64,000 nucleotides of DNA, taken from Kumtagia ephedrae. GTDB taxonomy: Bacteria > Pseudomonadota > Alphaproteobacteria > Rhizobiales > Rhizobiaceae. This document shows positions 46,602-56,477 of this stretch, piece by piece. Position 1 is the first letter of the stretch. Every line of letters begins with the position of its first letter. The stretch is taken from the NCBI RefSeq assembly GCF_003012745.1, contig NZ_PXYK01000008.1:62001-126000 (forward strand), written 5' to 3'. The notes under the pieces were generated by a model. The model worked only from the letters and a program-made list of their open reading frames with translations, searched no databases and was not told where the DNA came from. Both the position numbers and the translations under genes were made by a program.

Positions 46602-47972
46602 ATGAGTCTCGCCGCTCAGCCGGTCCGCCATCTCGCAACTGCTCTCCTTCTGCTCCTCCTGTCGCTCGCGCCCGCTTTCGCGGAAGCGCCGCGTCCGCAG
46701 GAGCGGGTCGAGAATTTCCTGCTCGGCAACGGCATGGAGGTGGTGGTCATCCCCGACCATCGCGCGCCGATCGTCACCCACATGGTCTGGTACAAGGTGG
46801 GCAGCGCCGACGAGCCGCCGGGGAAGTCCGGCATCGCCCATTTCTTCGAGCACCTGATGTTCAAGGGCACGACGAACCACAAGCCCGGCGAGTTCGACGC
46901 CGCGGTGGCCGAGATCGGCGGCGATCAGAACGCCTTCACCTCCTACGACTACACCGCCTATTTCCAGACGGTGGCGCCGGACGCGCTCGGCGGCATGATG
47001 GGGCTGGAAGCCGACCGCATGCGCAATCTCACCCTCACCGACGACGTGATCGCCACCGAGCGCGACGTGGTGCTGGAGGAGCGCCGCTCCCGCATCGAGG
47101 GCGATCCGCAGTCGCTGCTGTCGGAAGAGGTGCAGGCGACGCTGTTCCAGAACCATCCGTACCGCGTGCCCGTCATCGGCTGGATGCACGAGATGGAGCA
47201 GCTCAACCGGGAAGATGCGGTGGCCTTCTACGACCGCTACTATACGCCCAACAACGCCGTGCTCGTCGTCGCCGGCGATGTCGACGCGGCGACCGTCAAG
47301 CGGCTGGCCGAGGAAACCTACGGCAAGGTGGCGCGCGGCCCCGACCTGCCGCCGCGCCTGCGTCCGATCGAGCCGGAGCAGAACACCAGCCGCACCGTCA
47401 CCATGGCCGACCCCAGGGTGACCATACCGGGCTTCGCGAAATACTGGCTGGCGCCGTCCTATCGCACCGCCGAGCCCGGCGAGGCCGAGGCGATGGACCT
47501 GTTGTCGGAGATACTCGGCGGCGGTACCCGCAGCCGGCTCTACCAGCAACTGATCGTCAAGAGCGACCTGGCCGCCGGGACCGGCGCCTTCTATGACGGC
47601 ACGGCGCTCGACGAGACCAGTTTTGTCGTCCACGGCTCGCCGCGCGGCCCCGACGGGCTGGCGAAGCTCGAGGCGGCGGTCGATGCCGAGATCGTCCGCA
47701 TCCAGCGCGACGGCGTTTCGGCCGACGAGCTGGACCGGGCGAAGAACCGCCTGGTGCGCAGCATGATCTTCGCCCGCGACAACCCGGCCGGCATGGCCAA
47801 CATGTATGGCGCGGCGCTCACCACTGGCAACACGGTCGAGGACGTACAGCAGTGGCCGGCCCGCATCGAGGCGGTGACCGCCGAGCAGGTCAAGGCGGCG
47901 GCGCTCAAGTATCTCAAGCCCGACCAGTCGGTGACGGCCTATCTGTTGCCGGCCGCCGGCACGTCGAACTGA
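46602..47972 (+). CDS. M16 family zinc metallopeptidase, active-type subunit
   Basis: A 456-residue exported protein with a signal peptide (residues 1-28, Ala-Phe-Ala). The inverted zinc motif His80-Phe-Phe-Glu83-His84 is intact, and the third ligand is expected in the glutamate-rich helix about 75 residues later. It is probably a periplasmic peptidase related to PqqL and processing peptidases. GGAG precedes the ATG at 46602. It is followed by a motif-less partner gene, the usual layout of heterodimeric M16 enzymes. Confidence 0.93.
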   Translation: MSLAAQPVRHLATALLLLLLSLAPAFAEAPRPQERVENFLLGNGMEVVVIPDHRAPIVTHMVWYKVGSADEPPGKSGIAHFFEHLMFKGTTNHKPGEFDAAVAEIGGDQNAFTSYDYTAYFQTVAPDALGGMMGLEADRMRNLTLTDDVIATERDVVLEERRSRIEGDPQSLLSEEVQATLFQNHPYRVPVIGWMHEMEQLNREDAVAFYDRYYTPNNAVLVVAGDVDAATVKRLAEETYGKVARGPDLPPRLRPIEPEQNTSRTVTMADPRVTIPGFAKYWLAPSYRTAEPGEAEAMDLLSEILGGGTRSRLYQQLIVKSDLAAGTGAFYDGTALDETSFVVHGSPRGPDGLAKLEAAVDAEIVRIQRDGVSADELDRAKNRLVRSMIFARDNPAGMANMYGAALTTGNTVEDVQQWPARIEAVTAEQVKAAALKYLKPDQSVTAYLLPAAGTSN

Positions 47973-47994
47973 ACGGCAGGACGAGAACCCGGAC

Positions 47995-49335
47995 ATGCGA
48001 AATCGGCTTGCCTCATCCGCTGCCGCCGCCGCGGCGCTTGCGTTCCTCATGCTGATCGTCAGCCTTCCCGCGCAAGCGGAAGTAAGGATTCAGCAAGTCC
48101 GCTCGCCCGGCGGCATCACCGCCTGGCTGGTCGAGGACTATACCGTGCCGATCGTGGCGCTGCGTTTCGCCTTTGCCGGCGGCGTGTCGCAGGACCCGCC
48201 CGGCAAGGAAGGCATCGTCAACCTGATGACCGGCCTGTTCGACGAGGGCGCCGGCGATCTCGACAGCGACGCCTTTCAGACGCGCCTCGACGATGCCGGC
48301 GCGGAAATGAGCTTCCGGGCGAGCCGCGACAATGTCTACGGCTCGATGCGCATGCTGGCCGACCAGAGGAACGAGGCGCTGGAGCTGATGCGGCTCGCGG
48401 TCACCGCGCCGCGCTTCGACCAGGCGCCGATCGACCGCATCCGCAGCCAGATCGCCGCCGGCATCCGCGCCCAGGAGCGCGACCCCGAGGTGGAGGCCGG
48501 GCGGCGCTGGCTGGCGGCGCTCTATGGCGACCATCCCTACGCCAGGCCGGACGAAGGCACGGCTCAGTCGCTCGCCGCCATCACCGCCGACGACCTGCGC
48601 GTCCTCCACAAGGCGCTGTTCGCCCGCGAGCAGCTCGAGGTGGCGGTGGTCGGCGCCATCGACGCCAAGAGCCTGGGTGCCGAGCTCGACCGGCTGTTCG
48701 GCGCGCTGCCGGAAAAGCCGGCGCTGCGGCCCGTCCCCGACATCGCGCCGAAGCTGGCGCAGCGCATCGACTATGAATATGCGCTGCCGCAAACCAGGCT
48801 GCGCCTCGCCTATCCCGGCGTCGCCCGCAACGATCCGGAGTTCTTTCCGGCGGTTCTCATGAACCATATTCTCGGCGACGGCACCTTCACCTCGCGACTG
48901 TTTCGCGAAGTGCGCGAGAAACGCGGCCTGACCTACGGAATCAGCTCGTCCCTGGTGAACTACGAGCATGCCAACGCCCTGGTCATCGGCACCTCGACGC
49001 GCGCCGGCAAGGGCGGCGAGACGCTGGGCATCATTCAGGACGTCGTGAAGGGGATGGCCGAGGACGGGCCGACCGAAGCCGAACTGGCCGACGCGAAGAA
49101 ATATCTGATCGGCGCCTATGCCATCAACAACCTGAATTCCTCGGGTTCGATCGCCTCGACCCTGGTCGAATTGCAGCTCGACGAGCTCGGCGCGGATTAC
49201 ATCGACCGTCGCGCCGACTATATCAATGCCGTGACGCTTGATCAGGCCAGGGCCGCGGCGCGCAGGCTTCTCGGCGCCGAGCCGGCGATCATGCGATTTG
49301 GACCGGCGGAGGCCGAGGAAAAAGAGGGCAATTGA
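47995..49335 (+). CDS. M16 family peptidase-like protein, non-catalytic subunit
   Basis: A 446-residue exported M16-fold protein (signal peptide to about residue 28, Ala-Gln-Ala). Where the active partner has His-x2-Glu-His it reads Gly-Ile-Val-Asn-Leu-Met-Thr, so it cannot bind zinc. In this family such subunits bind substrate, retaining an Arg/Tyr-containing C-terminal part (Phe-Arg-Glu-Val-Arg-Glu-Lys-Arg-Gly-Leu-Thr-Tyr). It lies 22 bp after the active subunit, and its stop overlaps the patatin gene start. Confidence 0.92.
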   Translation: MRNRLASSAAAAAALAFLMLIVSLPAQAEVRIQQVRSPGGITAWLVEDYTVPIVALRFAFAGGVSQDPPGKEGIVNLMTGLFDEGAGDLDSDAFQTRLDDAGAEMSFRASRDNVYGSMRMLADQRNEALELMRLAVTAPRFDQAPIDRIRSQIAAGIRAQERDPEVEAGRRWLAALYGDHPYARPDEGTAQSLAAITADDLRVLHKALFAREQLEVAVVGAIDAKSLGAELDRLFGALPEKPALRPVPDIAPKLAQRIDYEYALPQTRLRLAYPGVARNDPEFFPAVLMNHILGDGTFTSRLFREVREKRGLTYGISSSLVNYEHANALVIGTSTRAGKGGETLGIIQDVVKGMAEDGPTEAELADAKKYLIGAYAINNLNSSGSIASTLVELQLDELGADYIDRRADYINAVTLDQARAAARRLLGAEPAIMRFGPAEAEEKEGN

Positions 49336-50177
49336 TGAGCCCGACATTTGCGGTCGCATTCGGCGGCGGGGGCGCAAGGGGCCTCGCCCATATCCATGTG
49401 ATCGAGACGCTGGACGAACTCGGCATCCGCCCGGTCGCCATCTCCGGCTCGTCCATCGGCGCCATCATGGGAGCCGGCATGGCCGCCGGCATGTCGGGCC
49501 GCGACATCCATCATTATGCCGGCGCGATCCTCGGCCGCCGCGCCGAGGTCGCCAGCCGCATGTGGCGCGCCCGCCCGGAAACGTTCGCGGCGGCGCTGCA
49601 GGGCGGCATCCGCGTCAGCCAGTTCAATATCGAGCGCATCCTCAAAGCGTTCCTGCCGGACGCCATCCCCGACAGCTTCGAGGAGCTGAAGATCCCGCTC
49701 AAGGTCACTGCCACCGACTTCTACGGCCACAAGCTCGCGGTCTTCGAGGAAGGCGACCTCGTCTCCGCCCTCGCCGCCTCGGCGGCCATTCCCGCCGTGT
49801 TCAGCCCGGTGCAGCGCGACGGCGTGCTGTTGATCGACGGCGGCATCTACAACCCCGTACCCTTCGATCTCGTCTCGGGGCTGGCCGACATCGTCATCGC
49901 CGTCGACGTCGTCGGCGCGCCCGAGCCTGGCGGGCGCACGCGGCTCACCTCCATCGACATGATGTTCGGTGCCACCCAGTTGATGATGCAGTCGATCATC
50001 GCCGGCAAGCTCGAGCACGCCCAGCCCGACATCCTCATCCGCCCGCCGGTCTCGCGCTTCCGCGTGCTCGACTTCATGAAGGTGGAGTCGGTGCTCGCCG
50101 AGACGGTCGGCGTCCGCGACGAGCTGAAGCGCGCGGTCGACAAGGCGATCGACCTGCGCGAGAAGCGGCGGGCGTAG
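49335..50177 (+). CDS. Patatin-like phospholipase family protein
   Basis: A 280-residue serine hydrolase with the patatin dyad: oxyanion loop GGGGARG at 10-16, nucleophile Ser40 in Gly-Ser-Ser-Ile-Gly, and Asp in Ile-Asp-Gly-Gly. No signal peptide, so likely a cytosolic or membrane-associated lipid acyl hydrolase (RssA-like). ATG 49335 shares its A with the M16 stop codon. Confidence 0.9.
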   Translation: MSPTFAVAFGGGGARGLAHIHVIETLDELGIRPVAISGSSIGAIMGAGMAAGMSGRDIHHYAGAILGRRAEVASRMWRARPETFAAALQGGIRVSQFNIERILKAFLPDAIPDSFEELKIPLKVTATDFYGHKLAVFEEGDLVSALAASAAIPAVFSPVQRDGVLLIDGGIYNPVPFDLVSGLADIVIAVDVVGAPEPGGRTRLTSIDMMFGATQLMMQSIIAGKLEHAQPDILIRPPVSRFRVLDFMKVESVLAETVGVRDELKRAVDKAIDLREKRRA

Positions 50178-50185
50178 GGAGCAAC

Positions 50186-51616
50186 CTATCCCTGCAGCGT
50201 CGCCGCCTTGCCGCTGGTGAACGGCGACTGCCCGGATGGCGGCGGGTCGGGCATCGGTTGGTCCGAGGGCGGCTCGGCGGCGATCCGGTTGATGACCCGG
50301 AAGCAGACGACGACCGACAGCACGCCGAACACCACGGCGCCCAGGCCCCAGCCGGCGACCACGCCGATGGCGCCGTAGAGCGAGGCGCCGGCCCATACGA
50401 AGGGGATGACGCCGAGCGTGGAGCGGCCCCAGTTGAACAGCGTCGAATAGGTCGGATAGCCGAGATTGTTGAAGGCCGCACTCGCCACGAACAGCGCGCC
50501 GTTGAACAGGAAGCTGCCGGCGGCGAAAAGGCAGAAGAACACGATCAGCTCGCGCGAGAGCCCCTGTGCTCCGAACAGTCCGGCGATCGGACCGGCGAAC
50601 ACCGCCAGCAGCGCCCAGACGACGGCGACATAGGCGACCGTTACGACAAGGCTGTCGCGCATGGTCGTCACGATGCGGTCGTAGCGCTTCGCTCCGAAAT
50701 TCTGGCCGAGGATCGGCCCGACCGCGCCCGACAGAGCGAAGACGACGCCGAACGCCACCGGTATGATGCGCCCGATGATCGCCCAGCCGGCCACCGCCTG
50801 GTCGCCGAAGGCCGCCATCTCGACGGTGACATAGGTATTGCCGACTGGCGTCGCGACCTGGGTGAGCACCGCCGGCCAGCCGATGGCGAAGAACGGCCGC
50901 GCCGCCTCCCTGAGCCGCGCCCAGTCGGGCAGCCGCACCAGCCGGTGAACGTGGTGGGCGCCGTGGATGCCGATCGCCAGCATGACGACCCGCGCCAGCA
51001 CTGTAGAGATCGCCGCGCCGTCGAGCCCGAGGCCGAGGCCGAAGATCAGGATCGGGTCGAACACGGCGGCGGCCAGCCCGCTGCCCAGCGTCACATACAT
51101 CGCCCGCCTGGCGTCGCCGACCCCGCGCAGGATGCCGGTGGCGCACATGCCGAGCGCCACCAGCGGCGTCGACGGCAGCACGATCTGCAGGAAGCGCACC
51201 GACAGCGTCAGCGTCTCGCCGCGCGCGCCCATCAGCGCCACCAGCTGGTGCAGGAAAGGCCACACGGCGGCGGTCAGAATCGCCGTCGTCGCCGCCATGA
51301 AGACGAGCGAGGCGCCGCCCATGCGTGCCGCCTCCTCGCGGTCGCCGCGGCCGAGGCAGCGCGATACCAGCGCGCCGCAGGCGATGGTGAAGCCGATGGC
51401 CACCGAGATCGTGAAAAACAGCAGGGTCGAGGCGAAGCCGACAGCGGCCGCCAGTTCCTCGACGCCGAGCAGCGAGATGTAGAACAGGTTGAGCGCGTCG
51501 ACGACGAAGATGGAGATCAGGCCGACCGATCCCGTCGCCGTCATCACCACGACGTGGCGCATTGTAGAGCCGACGGTGAAAGTCGCGGCCTGCGCCTGCC
51601 TGGGTGTACCGGTCAT
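50186..51616 (-). CDS. MATE family efflux transporter
   Basis: A 476-residue inner-membrane protein with about 12 hydrophobic segments and two homologous halves, typical of MATE multidrug or metabolite antiporters (Gly-Ile-Leu-Arg-Gly-Val-Gly-Asp-Ala in the middle; Gly-Pro-Ile-Leu-Gly-Gln-Asn-Phe-Gly-Ala in the second half). The C-terminal 30 residues are Pro/Ser-rich and cytosolic. It is convergent with the patatin gene. Substrate unknown. Confidence 0.92.
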   Translation of the reverse strand: MTGTPRQAQAATFTVGSTMRHVVVMTATGSVGLISIFVVDALNLFYISLLGVEELAAAVGFASTLLFFTISVAIGFTIACGALVSRCLGRGDREEAARMGGASLVFMAATTAILTAAVWPFLHQLVALMGARGETLTLSVRFLQIVLPSTPLVALGMCATGILRGVGDARRAMYVTLGSGLAAAVFDPILIFGLGLGLDGAAISTVLARVVMLAIGIHGAHHVHRLVRLPDWARLREAARPFFAIGWPAVLTQVATPVGNTYVTVEMAAFGDQAVAGWAIIGRIIPVAFGVVFALSGAVGPILGQNFGAKRYDRIVTTMRDSLVVTVAYVAVVWALLAVFAGPIAGLFGAQGLSRELIVFFCLFAAGSFLFNGALFVASAAFNNLGYPTYSTLFNWGRSTLGVIPFVWAGASLYGAIGVVAGWGLGAVVFGVLSVVVCFRVINRIAAEPPSDQPMPDPPPSGQSPFTSGKAATLQG

Positions 51617-51683
51617 GACGTCGGGACGGCCGGGATCTCCGGTCCGGTTACGGTTGGCCGTCTCGCCGGGCCGCGCCGTTCGT

Positions 51684-51717
51684 CACCTCTTCCCCGTTTG
51701 GTAGGGAAGGCGAGGTG
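51684..51717. repeat. Palindromic repeat between the MATE and pmbA genes
   Basis: Outer arms CACCTC (51684-51689) and GAGGTG (51712-51717) enclose inner C-run/G-run arms (TTCCC / GGGAA). It resembles, in imperfect form, the hairpins in ileS and rluB, and lies in a 212-bp divergent gap. Confidence 0.45.
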
Positions 51718-51828
51718 GAAAGGCGTCATGGCGTGCTCCCGGAAGTGCTGCCTTGTCTGCCGTCGAAAGCCGGGTGACGGAGCGGCGTGCTGCCGCAAGC
51801 CATTGCACAAGCCGGAGCGGAACAATAG

Positions 51829-53205
51829 ATGGTGCAGCACAAAACGCAGGAAAAGTCGGATCGCCGGATGGACATCGAAGCTGCAAGCCTGATCGATCGC
51901 GTCTCCGCCCTCGTCGACGCCGCGAAGGCGGCGGGTGCGGATGCCGCCGACGCGGTAGTGGTGCGCGGCCGCTCGACCAGCGTCTCGGTGCGGTTGGGCA
52001 AGGTCGAGGCCACGCAGTCCGCCGAGGGCGACGACGTCTCGCTGCGGGTGTTCGTCGGCCAGCGCGTGGCGAGCGTCTCCGCCACCGCCGCTTCCGATCC
52101 CAGGACGCTCGCCGAGCGGGCGGTGGCGATGGCCCGGGTGTCGCCGGAGGACCCGTATCAGGGCCTTGCCGACGCCGCGCTGCTGGCAAGGACCGTGCGC
52201 GACCTCGATCTTTTCGACCCGGCCGAGATTTCCGCCGATCGGCTGAAGGAGGATGCGCTGGCGGCCGAGGCGGCCGCGCTCGGCGTTTCCGGCGTGACCA
52301 ATTCCGGCGGCAGCGGCGCCAGCGCGGGGCTCGGCGGGCTGGTGCTCGCCACCTCGCACGGCTTTCTCGGCCAGTATGTCGGCACGCGTTTCTCGCGCTC
52401 GGCCAGCGTGATCGCCGGCGAGGGCACGGGCATGGAGCGCGACTACGATTTTTCGTCGCGCCTGCATTTCGCCGATCTCGATGCGCCCGAAGCCATCGGC
52501 CGCAGCGCCGGCGAGCGCGCCGTGCGCCGTCTCAACCCGCGCAAGGCCAGCACCGGCGAGGTCACCGTCGTCTTCGACCCGCGCGTGGCGCGCGGCATCG
52601 CCGGCCATCTCGCCGGCGCCATCAACGGTGCCTCGGTAGCGCGCAAGACCAGTTTTCTGCGCGACATGATGGGCAAGCAGGTGGCGTCGAGCGCCATCAC
52701 CGTCGTCGACGAGCCGGCGCGCCGGCGCGGCCAGGCATCGCGCCCCTTCGACGGCGAAGGCGTGGATGGCTCTACCCTGACCATGGTCGACAAGGGGGTG
52801 CTGCAGCACTGGTTCCTGTCGACGTCCGCCGCGCGTGAACTCGGCCTCGAAACGAACGGCCGCGGCGTGCGGGGCGGCTCCTCCGTCTCTCCCTCTTCGA
52901 CCAACCTGTCGATCGAGCCGGGCGGCGAGACCCCGGAGGCGCTGATCGGCGCGTTGAAGTCCGGCTTCTACGTCACCGAGGTGTTCGGCCAGGGCGTCAA
53001 CATGATCACCGGCGAATACAGCCGCGGCGCCTCTGGCTTCTGGATCGAGAACGGCGCGCTGACCTATCCTGTGTCGGAGGTGACGATCGCCTCCAACCTC
53101 AAGGACATGTTCCTGCGTATGGTGCCGGCGAGCGATCTCGACCGCAACTACGGTACGGCCGCCCCGACGCTGCTCATCGAAGGGATGACCCTTGCCGGAA
53201 GCTGA
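51829..53205 (+). CDS. pmbA: TldD/PmbA family protein (PmbA-like)
   Basis: A 458-residue protein of the TldD/PmbA family. In Escherichia coli PmbA (TldE) pairs with TldD as a metalloprotease processing modified peptides, the zinc site being in TldD. No HExxxH-type motif is visible here, as expected for the PmbA partner. TldD is not in the window. ATG 51829 has GGAG upstream, and ATG 51868 is an alternative. It overlaps the cysQ-like start by 14 bp. Confidence 0.88.
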   Translation: MVQHKTQEKSDRRMDIEAASLIDRVSALVDAAKAAGADAADAVVVRGRSTSVSVRLGKVEATQSAEGDDVSLRVFVGQRVASVSATAASDPRTLAERAVAMARVSPEDPYQGLADAALLARTVRDLDLFDPAEISADRLKEDALAAEAAALGVSGVTNSGGSGASAGLGGLVLATSHGFLGQYVGTRFSRSASVIAGEGTGMERDYDFSSRLHFADLDAPEAIGRSAGERAVRRLNPRKASTGEVTVVFDPRVARGIAGHLAGAINGASVARKTSFLRDMMGKQVASSAITVVDEPARRRGQASRPFDGEGVDGSTLTMVDKGVLQHWFLSTSAARELGLETNGRGVRGGSSVSPSSTNLSIEPGGETPEALIGALKSGFYVTEVFGQGVNMITGEYSRGASGFWIENGALTYPVSEVTIASNLKDMFLRMVPASDLDRNYGTAAPTLLIEGMTLAGS

Positions 53206-54001
53206 CACCAGCGCAATTGACGCCGGGCTTGCGGCCGATCTCGATCTGCTGCGCGAGGCGGCGCGGGAGGCCGGCCGCATCGCCATGCGCTTCTTCCGCC
53301 AGAAGCCGGAAGTGTGGATGAAGGGCGGCAGCTCGCCGGTCAGCGAGGCCGACTACGCCGTCGACCGCTACCTGCGCGAGACCCTGCTCGCCGCCCGCCC
53401 TGATTATGGCTGGCTGTCGGAGGAGACCGCCGATACGGCTGCGCGGCTTTCCGCCCGCCGCACCTTCGTGGTCGATCCGATCGACGGCACGCGCGGCTTC
53501 CTGGAAGGCCTCGACGTCTGGTGCGTCAGCGTCGCCGTGGTCGAGGCCGGCCGGACGATCGCCGGCGTGCTGGAATTGCCGGCGCGCGGCCAGACTTTTT
53601 GGGCGCTGCCGGGGCAGGGCGCCTTCCGCAACGATCAGCGCATCCGGGTGCGCCAGCCCGCCGCGAAGCCGGTCGTCGCCGGCCCCAAGCCGATGATCGA
53701 CGCGCTGCCGCAGCACTGGCTCCGCCGGCTGGAGCGTCGCGGCTACATCCCGTCGCTCGCCTGCCGCATCGCCATGATCGCCGACGGCACCCTGGACGCC
53801 ACCTTCGTCAAGGCCAATGCGCATGACTGGGATCTGGCGGCGGCCGACCTCATCCTGCGCGAGGCGGGAGGCGACATAGCGAACGGGCGTGGCGAGCATC
53901 CTCGCTACGCCGGCGAGACGGTGGCCCATGGCGCGCTCGCCGCCGGCAGCGGCGAACTGCTTGACGCGATGGTCGGCGTCATGGCCGCACAGGCCCCGTA
54001 G
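53192..54001 (+). CDS. cysQ: Inositol monophosphatase family protein, CysQ-like
   Basis: A 269-residue Mg-dependent phosphatase. Metal-binding motifs are Ser-Glu-Glu (Trp-Leu-Ser-Glu-Glu), DPIDGTRGF and, C-terminal, Ala-His-Asp-Trp-Asp-Leu-Ala-Ala-Ala-Asp. In this position in Rhizobiales it is usually annotated as 3'(2'),5'-bisphosphate nucleotidase, recycling PAP from sulfate assimilation. Inositol or other phosphates are possible. The start is a TTG inside the pmbA 3' end. Confidence 0.85.
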   Translation: MPEADTSAIDAGLAADLDLLREAAREAGRIAMRFFRQKPEVWMKGGSSPVSEADYAVDRYLRETLLAARPDYGWLSEETADTAARLSARRTFVVDPIDGTRGFLEGLDVWCVSVAVVEAGRTIAGVLELPARGQTFWALPGQGAFRNDQRIRVRQPAAKPVVAGPKPMIDALPQHWLRRLERRGYIPSLACRIAMIADGTLDATFVKANAHDWDLAAADLILREAGGDIANGRGEHPRYAGETVAHGALAAGSGELLDAMVGVMAAQAP

Positions 54002-54089
54002 CCATCGTCGCCTGCAAGCGGATCGGTTCCAAATTTCGCCGAATTCCTCTAGACAAGGCACGCTCTCCCACACGACTCAGGGTTTCGGC

Positions 54090-54347
54090 ATGGCTGAACA
54101 AGATGACAAGAAGCAGCTGTTGCACCTCGTTTTCGGGGGCGAGCTGAAGTCGCTCAAGTCCGGCGAGTTCCGCAACCTGGACCAACTCGACATTGTCGGC
54201 ATCTTCCCCGATTACGCTTCGGCGCTGGCTGCCTGGAAGGGCAAGGCGCAGGCCAGCGTCGACAATGCGCATATGCGCTATTTCGTCGTCCATCTGCATC
54301 GGCTGCTCGATCCCGAGAGCGGCGCCCCGGGTGGTCCGAAGGCATGA
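54090..54347 (+). CDS. DUF4170 family protein
   Basis: An 85-residue cytosolic protein matching the alphaproteobacterial DUF4170 type (Leu-Val-Phe-Gly-Gly-Glu-Leu-Lys near the N-terminus, Tyr-Phe-Val-Val-His-Leu-His-Arg-Leu-Leu-Asp-Pro near the end). Function unknown. It overlaps the DUF374 gene by four bases and always seems to travel with Kdo/lipid A genes, so a role in envelope synthesis is inferred. Confidence 0.85.
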   Translation: MAEQDDKKQLLHLVFGGELKSLKSGEFRNLDQLDIVGIFPDYASALAAWKGKAQASVDNAHMRYFVVHLHRLLDPESGAPGGPKA

Positions 54348-55132
54348 GCGATAGTCCCGTCGCGCCGCTGGCCGTCCGGGCCGCGGCGAAGAAGGATCGT
54401 CGCGCCGGTCCGCTCAAGTCGTTCTGGCGCAGGATCCGCAAGCCTCTGGCGCAGTCGCGCCTGGTCAAGGCCACGGTCGCCTCGCTGCTGGCGCAGGTGC
54501 TGCGCTTCGTTCACGCCACCAACCGGCAGGCGTCCGGCTCGACCGATGCAGGAAAGGCCTACGCGGCGGTGACGCCGGCGATCATCGCCATCTGGCACGG
54601 CCAGCATCTGCTCGCGCCGGCCATCTATCCGCGTGGCGCGCCGCTCACTGCCATGGTGTCGCGCAGCGCCGACGCCGAGCTCAACGCCCTGGTGATCGAG
54701 AAGTTCGGCTTCGACGCCGTGCGCGGCTCGGGCGGGCGCGAGAAGGCGAACAAGCGCGACAAGGGCGGCGCCCAGGCATTGCTTGCCCTGAAAAAGGCGC
54801 TCGATGCTGGCAGCAATGTCTGCATGATTGCCGACATTCCTCATGGCACCCCGCGCCAGGCCGGCATGGGCATCGTCACGCTGGCGCGCCTGTCAGGGCG
54901 GCCGGTGGTGCCGGTCGGGCTCGCAACCAGCCGGCGCAAGGTGCTGGAAGGCACCTGGGACAAGACCACCATCAACCTGCCCTTCGGCCGCCGGGCGCTG
55001 ATCGTCGGTGATCCGATCGCCGTTGCGGCCGACGCCGACGACGCCGAGCTGGAACGCAAGCGCCAGGAGATAACGGCGGGACTCAACGAGGCGACGGAGC
55101 GGGCCTACCGGATCGTCGACGGTCGCGCATGA
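54344..55132 (+). CDS. DUF374 family acyltransferase-like protein
   Basis: A 262-residue protein of the DUF374 family, related to lysophospholipid and lipid A acyltransferases (Ile-Trp-His-Gly-Gln-His, then Met-Val-Ser-Arg-Ser-Ala-Asp and Arg-Gly-Ser-Gly-Gly-Arg). One N-terminal hydrophobic segment (about 45-60) may anchor it in the inner membrane. Located between DUF4170 and waaA with four-base overlaps both sides, it probably acts in lipopolysaccharide assembly (inference). Confidence 0.85.
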   Translation: MSDSPVAPLAVRAAAKKDRRAGPLKSFWRRIRKPLAQSRLVKATVASLLAQVLRFVHATNRQASGSTDAGKAYAAVTPAIIAIWHGQHLLAPAIYPRGAPLTAMVSRSADAELNALVIEKFGFDAVRGSGGREKANKRDKGGAQALLALKKALDAGSNVCMIADIPHGTPRQAGMGIVTLARLSGRPVVPVGLATSRRKVLEGTWDKTTINLPFGRRALIVGDPIAVAADADDAELERKRQEITAGLNEATERAYRIVDGRA

Positions 55133-56457
55133 GCGAACGCTGGGCCCGCGCCGTTCTCAATACCTATCGGCTGGCCGGCGCCGCCGTCTTTCCGCTGATC
55201 GGCACCTATGTCGGCTGGCGCGCCAGCCGCGGCAAGGAGGACCGCCTGCGCCGGCGCGAGCGCTACGGCCGCGCCAGCAAGCCGCGCCCGCCCGGGCCGA
55301 TCATCTGGGTGCATGCGGCAAGCGTCGGCGAGACCAACGCCATCGTGCCGCTGGTACGGCGCATCCTCGATTACGGCGTCAACGTCGTGCTCACCACCGG
55401 CACCGTCACCTCGGCGCAGGTGGCCGACGAGGTGCTGGGCGACAGCGTCATCCACCAATACGTGCCGCTCGACCTGAAGCCGGCCGTCAGCCGTTTCCTC
55501 GATCACTGGGAGCCGGACCTCGCCATCATCGCCGAATCGGAGATCTGGCCGATGACCATCCTCGAGCTCGGCGAGCGCCGGGTTCCGCAGGTGCTGGTCA
55601 ACGGCCGCCTGTCCGACCGTTCCTACCGGTCGTGGAAGAAGCGGGCCTTCCTGGCCGAGGCGCTGTTCGAGAACCTTGCGCATGTCGTGGCGCAGTCGGA
55701 ACTCGACGGCGAGCGCTTCCAGTCGCTGGGCGCCCGTCCGGTGACCGTGTCCGGCAATTTGAAGGTCGACGTCACGCCTCCCGAGGCCGACGAGGCGGCG
55801 CTCTCGGCGCTGCGCGACCAGATCGGCAAGCGGCCGACCTGGGCGGCGATCTCCACCCATGACGGCGAGGAGAAGGTGGCCGCGGAAGTGCATCTGGCGC
55901 TGCTGCGTGCCCGCCATCCCGAGCTGCTCACCATCGTGGTGCCGCGCCATCCCGAGCGCGCAGCCGCCATCGAGGCGGAGATCGCCGCGATGGGCCTCAA
56001 GACCGCCCGGCGATCCAGCGGCGACAGGATCACGCCCGAGACCGACGTCCTGGTCGGCGATACGATCGGCGAGATGGGCCTCTATCTCAGGCTCACCGAG
56101 ATCGCCTTCGTCGGCCGCTCGCTGACGGCGGAAGGCGGCCAGAATCCGCTCGAGCCCGCCATGCTTGAGACCGCGGTGCTCGCCGGGCGCAACGTCCAGA
56201 ATTTCCGCGACAGCTACCAGCGCCTGATCGACAGCGGCGGTGCCAGGCTGGTGCGCGACCGCGACATGCTCACGGGCGCGGTCAACTACCTGCTCTGCAA
56301 CGAGGCTGCGCGCCGCGACATGATCTCCGCCGCCGCGGCCACCGTGGGCGACATGCGCGGCGCGCTTGCGAGGACGCTGAAGGCGCTCGACCCCTTCATC
56401 CATCCGCTGGTGGTCAAGTCGCGGCTCGACGGGACCAACGGAATGCGGGGCCGATGA
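55129..56457 (+). CDS. waaA: 3-deoxy-D-manno-octulosonic acid (Kdo) transferase
   Basis: A 442-residue inner-membrane glycosyltransferase (KdtA/WaaA) that adds Kdo from CMP-Kdo to lipid IVA. An N-terminal hydrophobic segment is followed by Ile-Trp-Val-His-Ala-Ala-Ser-Val-Gly-Glu (catalytic Glu), Glu-Ser-Glu-Ile-Trp-Pro and Glu-Gly-Gly-Gln-Asn-Pro-Leu-Glu-Pro. Start overlaps DUF374 by four bases. lpxK follows 20 bp downstream. Confidence 0.96.
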   Translation: MSERWARAVLNTYRLAGAAVFPLIGTYVGWRASRGKEDRLRRRERYGRASKPRPPGPIIWVHAASVGETNAIVPLVRRILDYGVNVVLTTGTVTSAQVADEVLGDSVIHQYVPLDLKPAVSRFLDHWEPDLAIIAESEIWPMTILELGERRVPQVLVNGRLSDRSYRSWKKRAFLAEALFENLAHVVAQSELDGERFQSLGARPVTVSGNLKVDVTPPEADEAALSALRDQIGKRPTWAAISTHDGEEKVAAEVHLALLRARHPELLTIVVPRHPERAAAIEAEIAAMGLKTARRSSGDRITPETDVLVGDTIGEMGLYLRLTEIAFVGRSLTAEGGQNPLEPAMLETAVLAGRNVQNFRDSYQRLIDSGGARLVRDRDMLTGAVNYLLCNEAARRDMISAAAATVGDMRGALARTLKALDPFIHPLVVKSRLDGTNGMRGR

Positions 56458-56477
56458 GGGCGGCGAGGCGGCGTTAG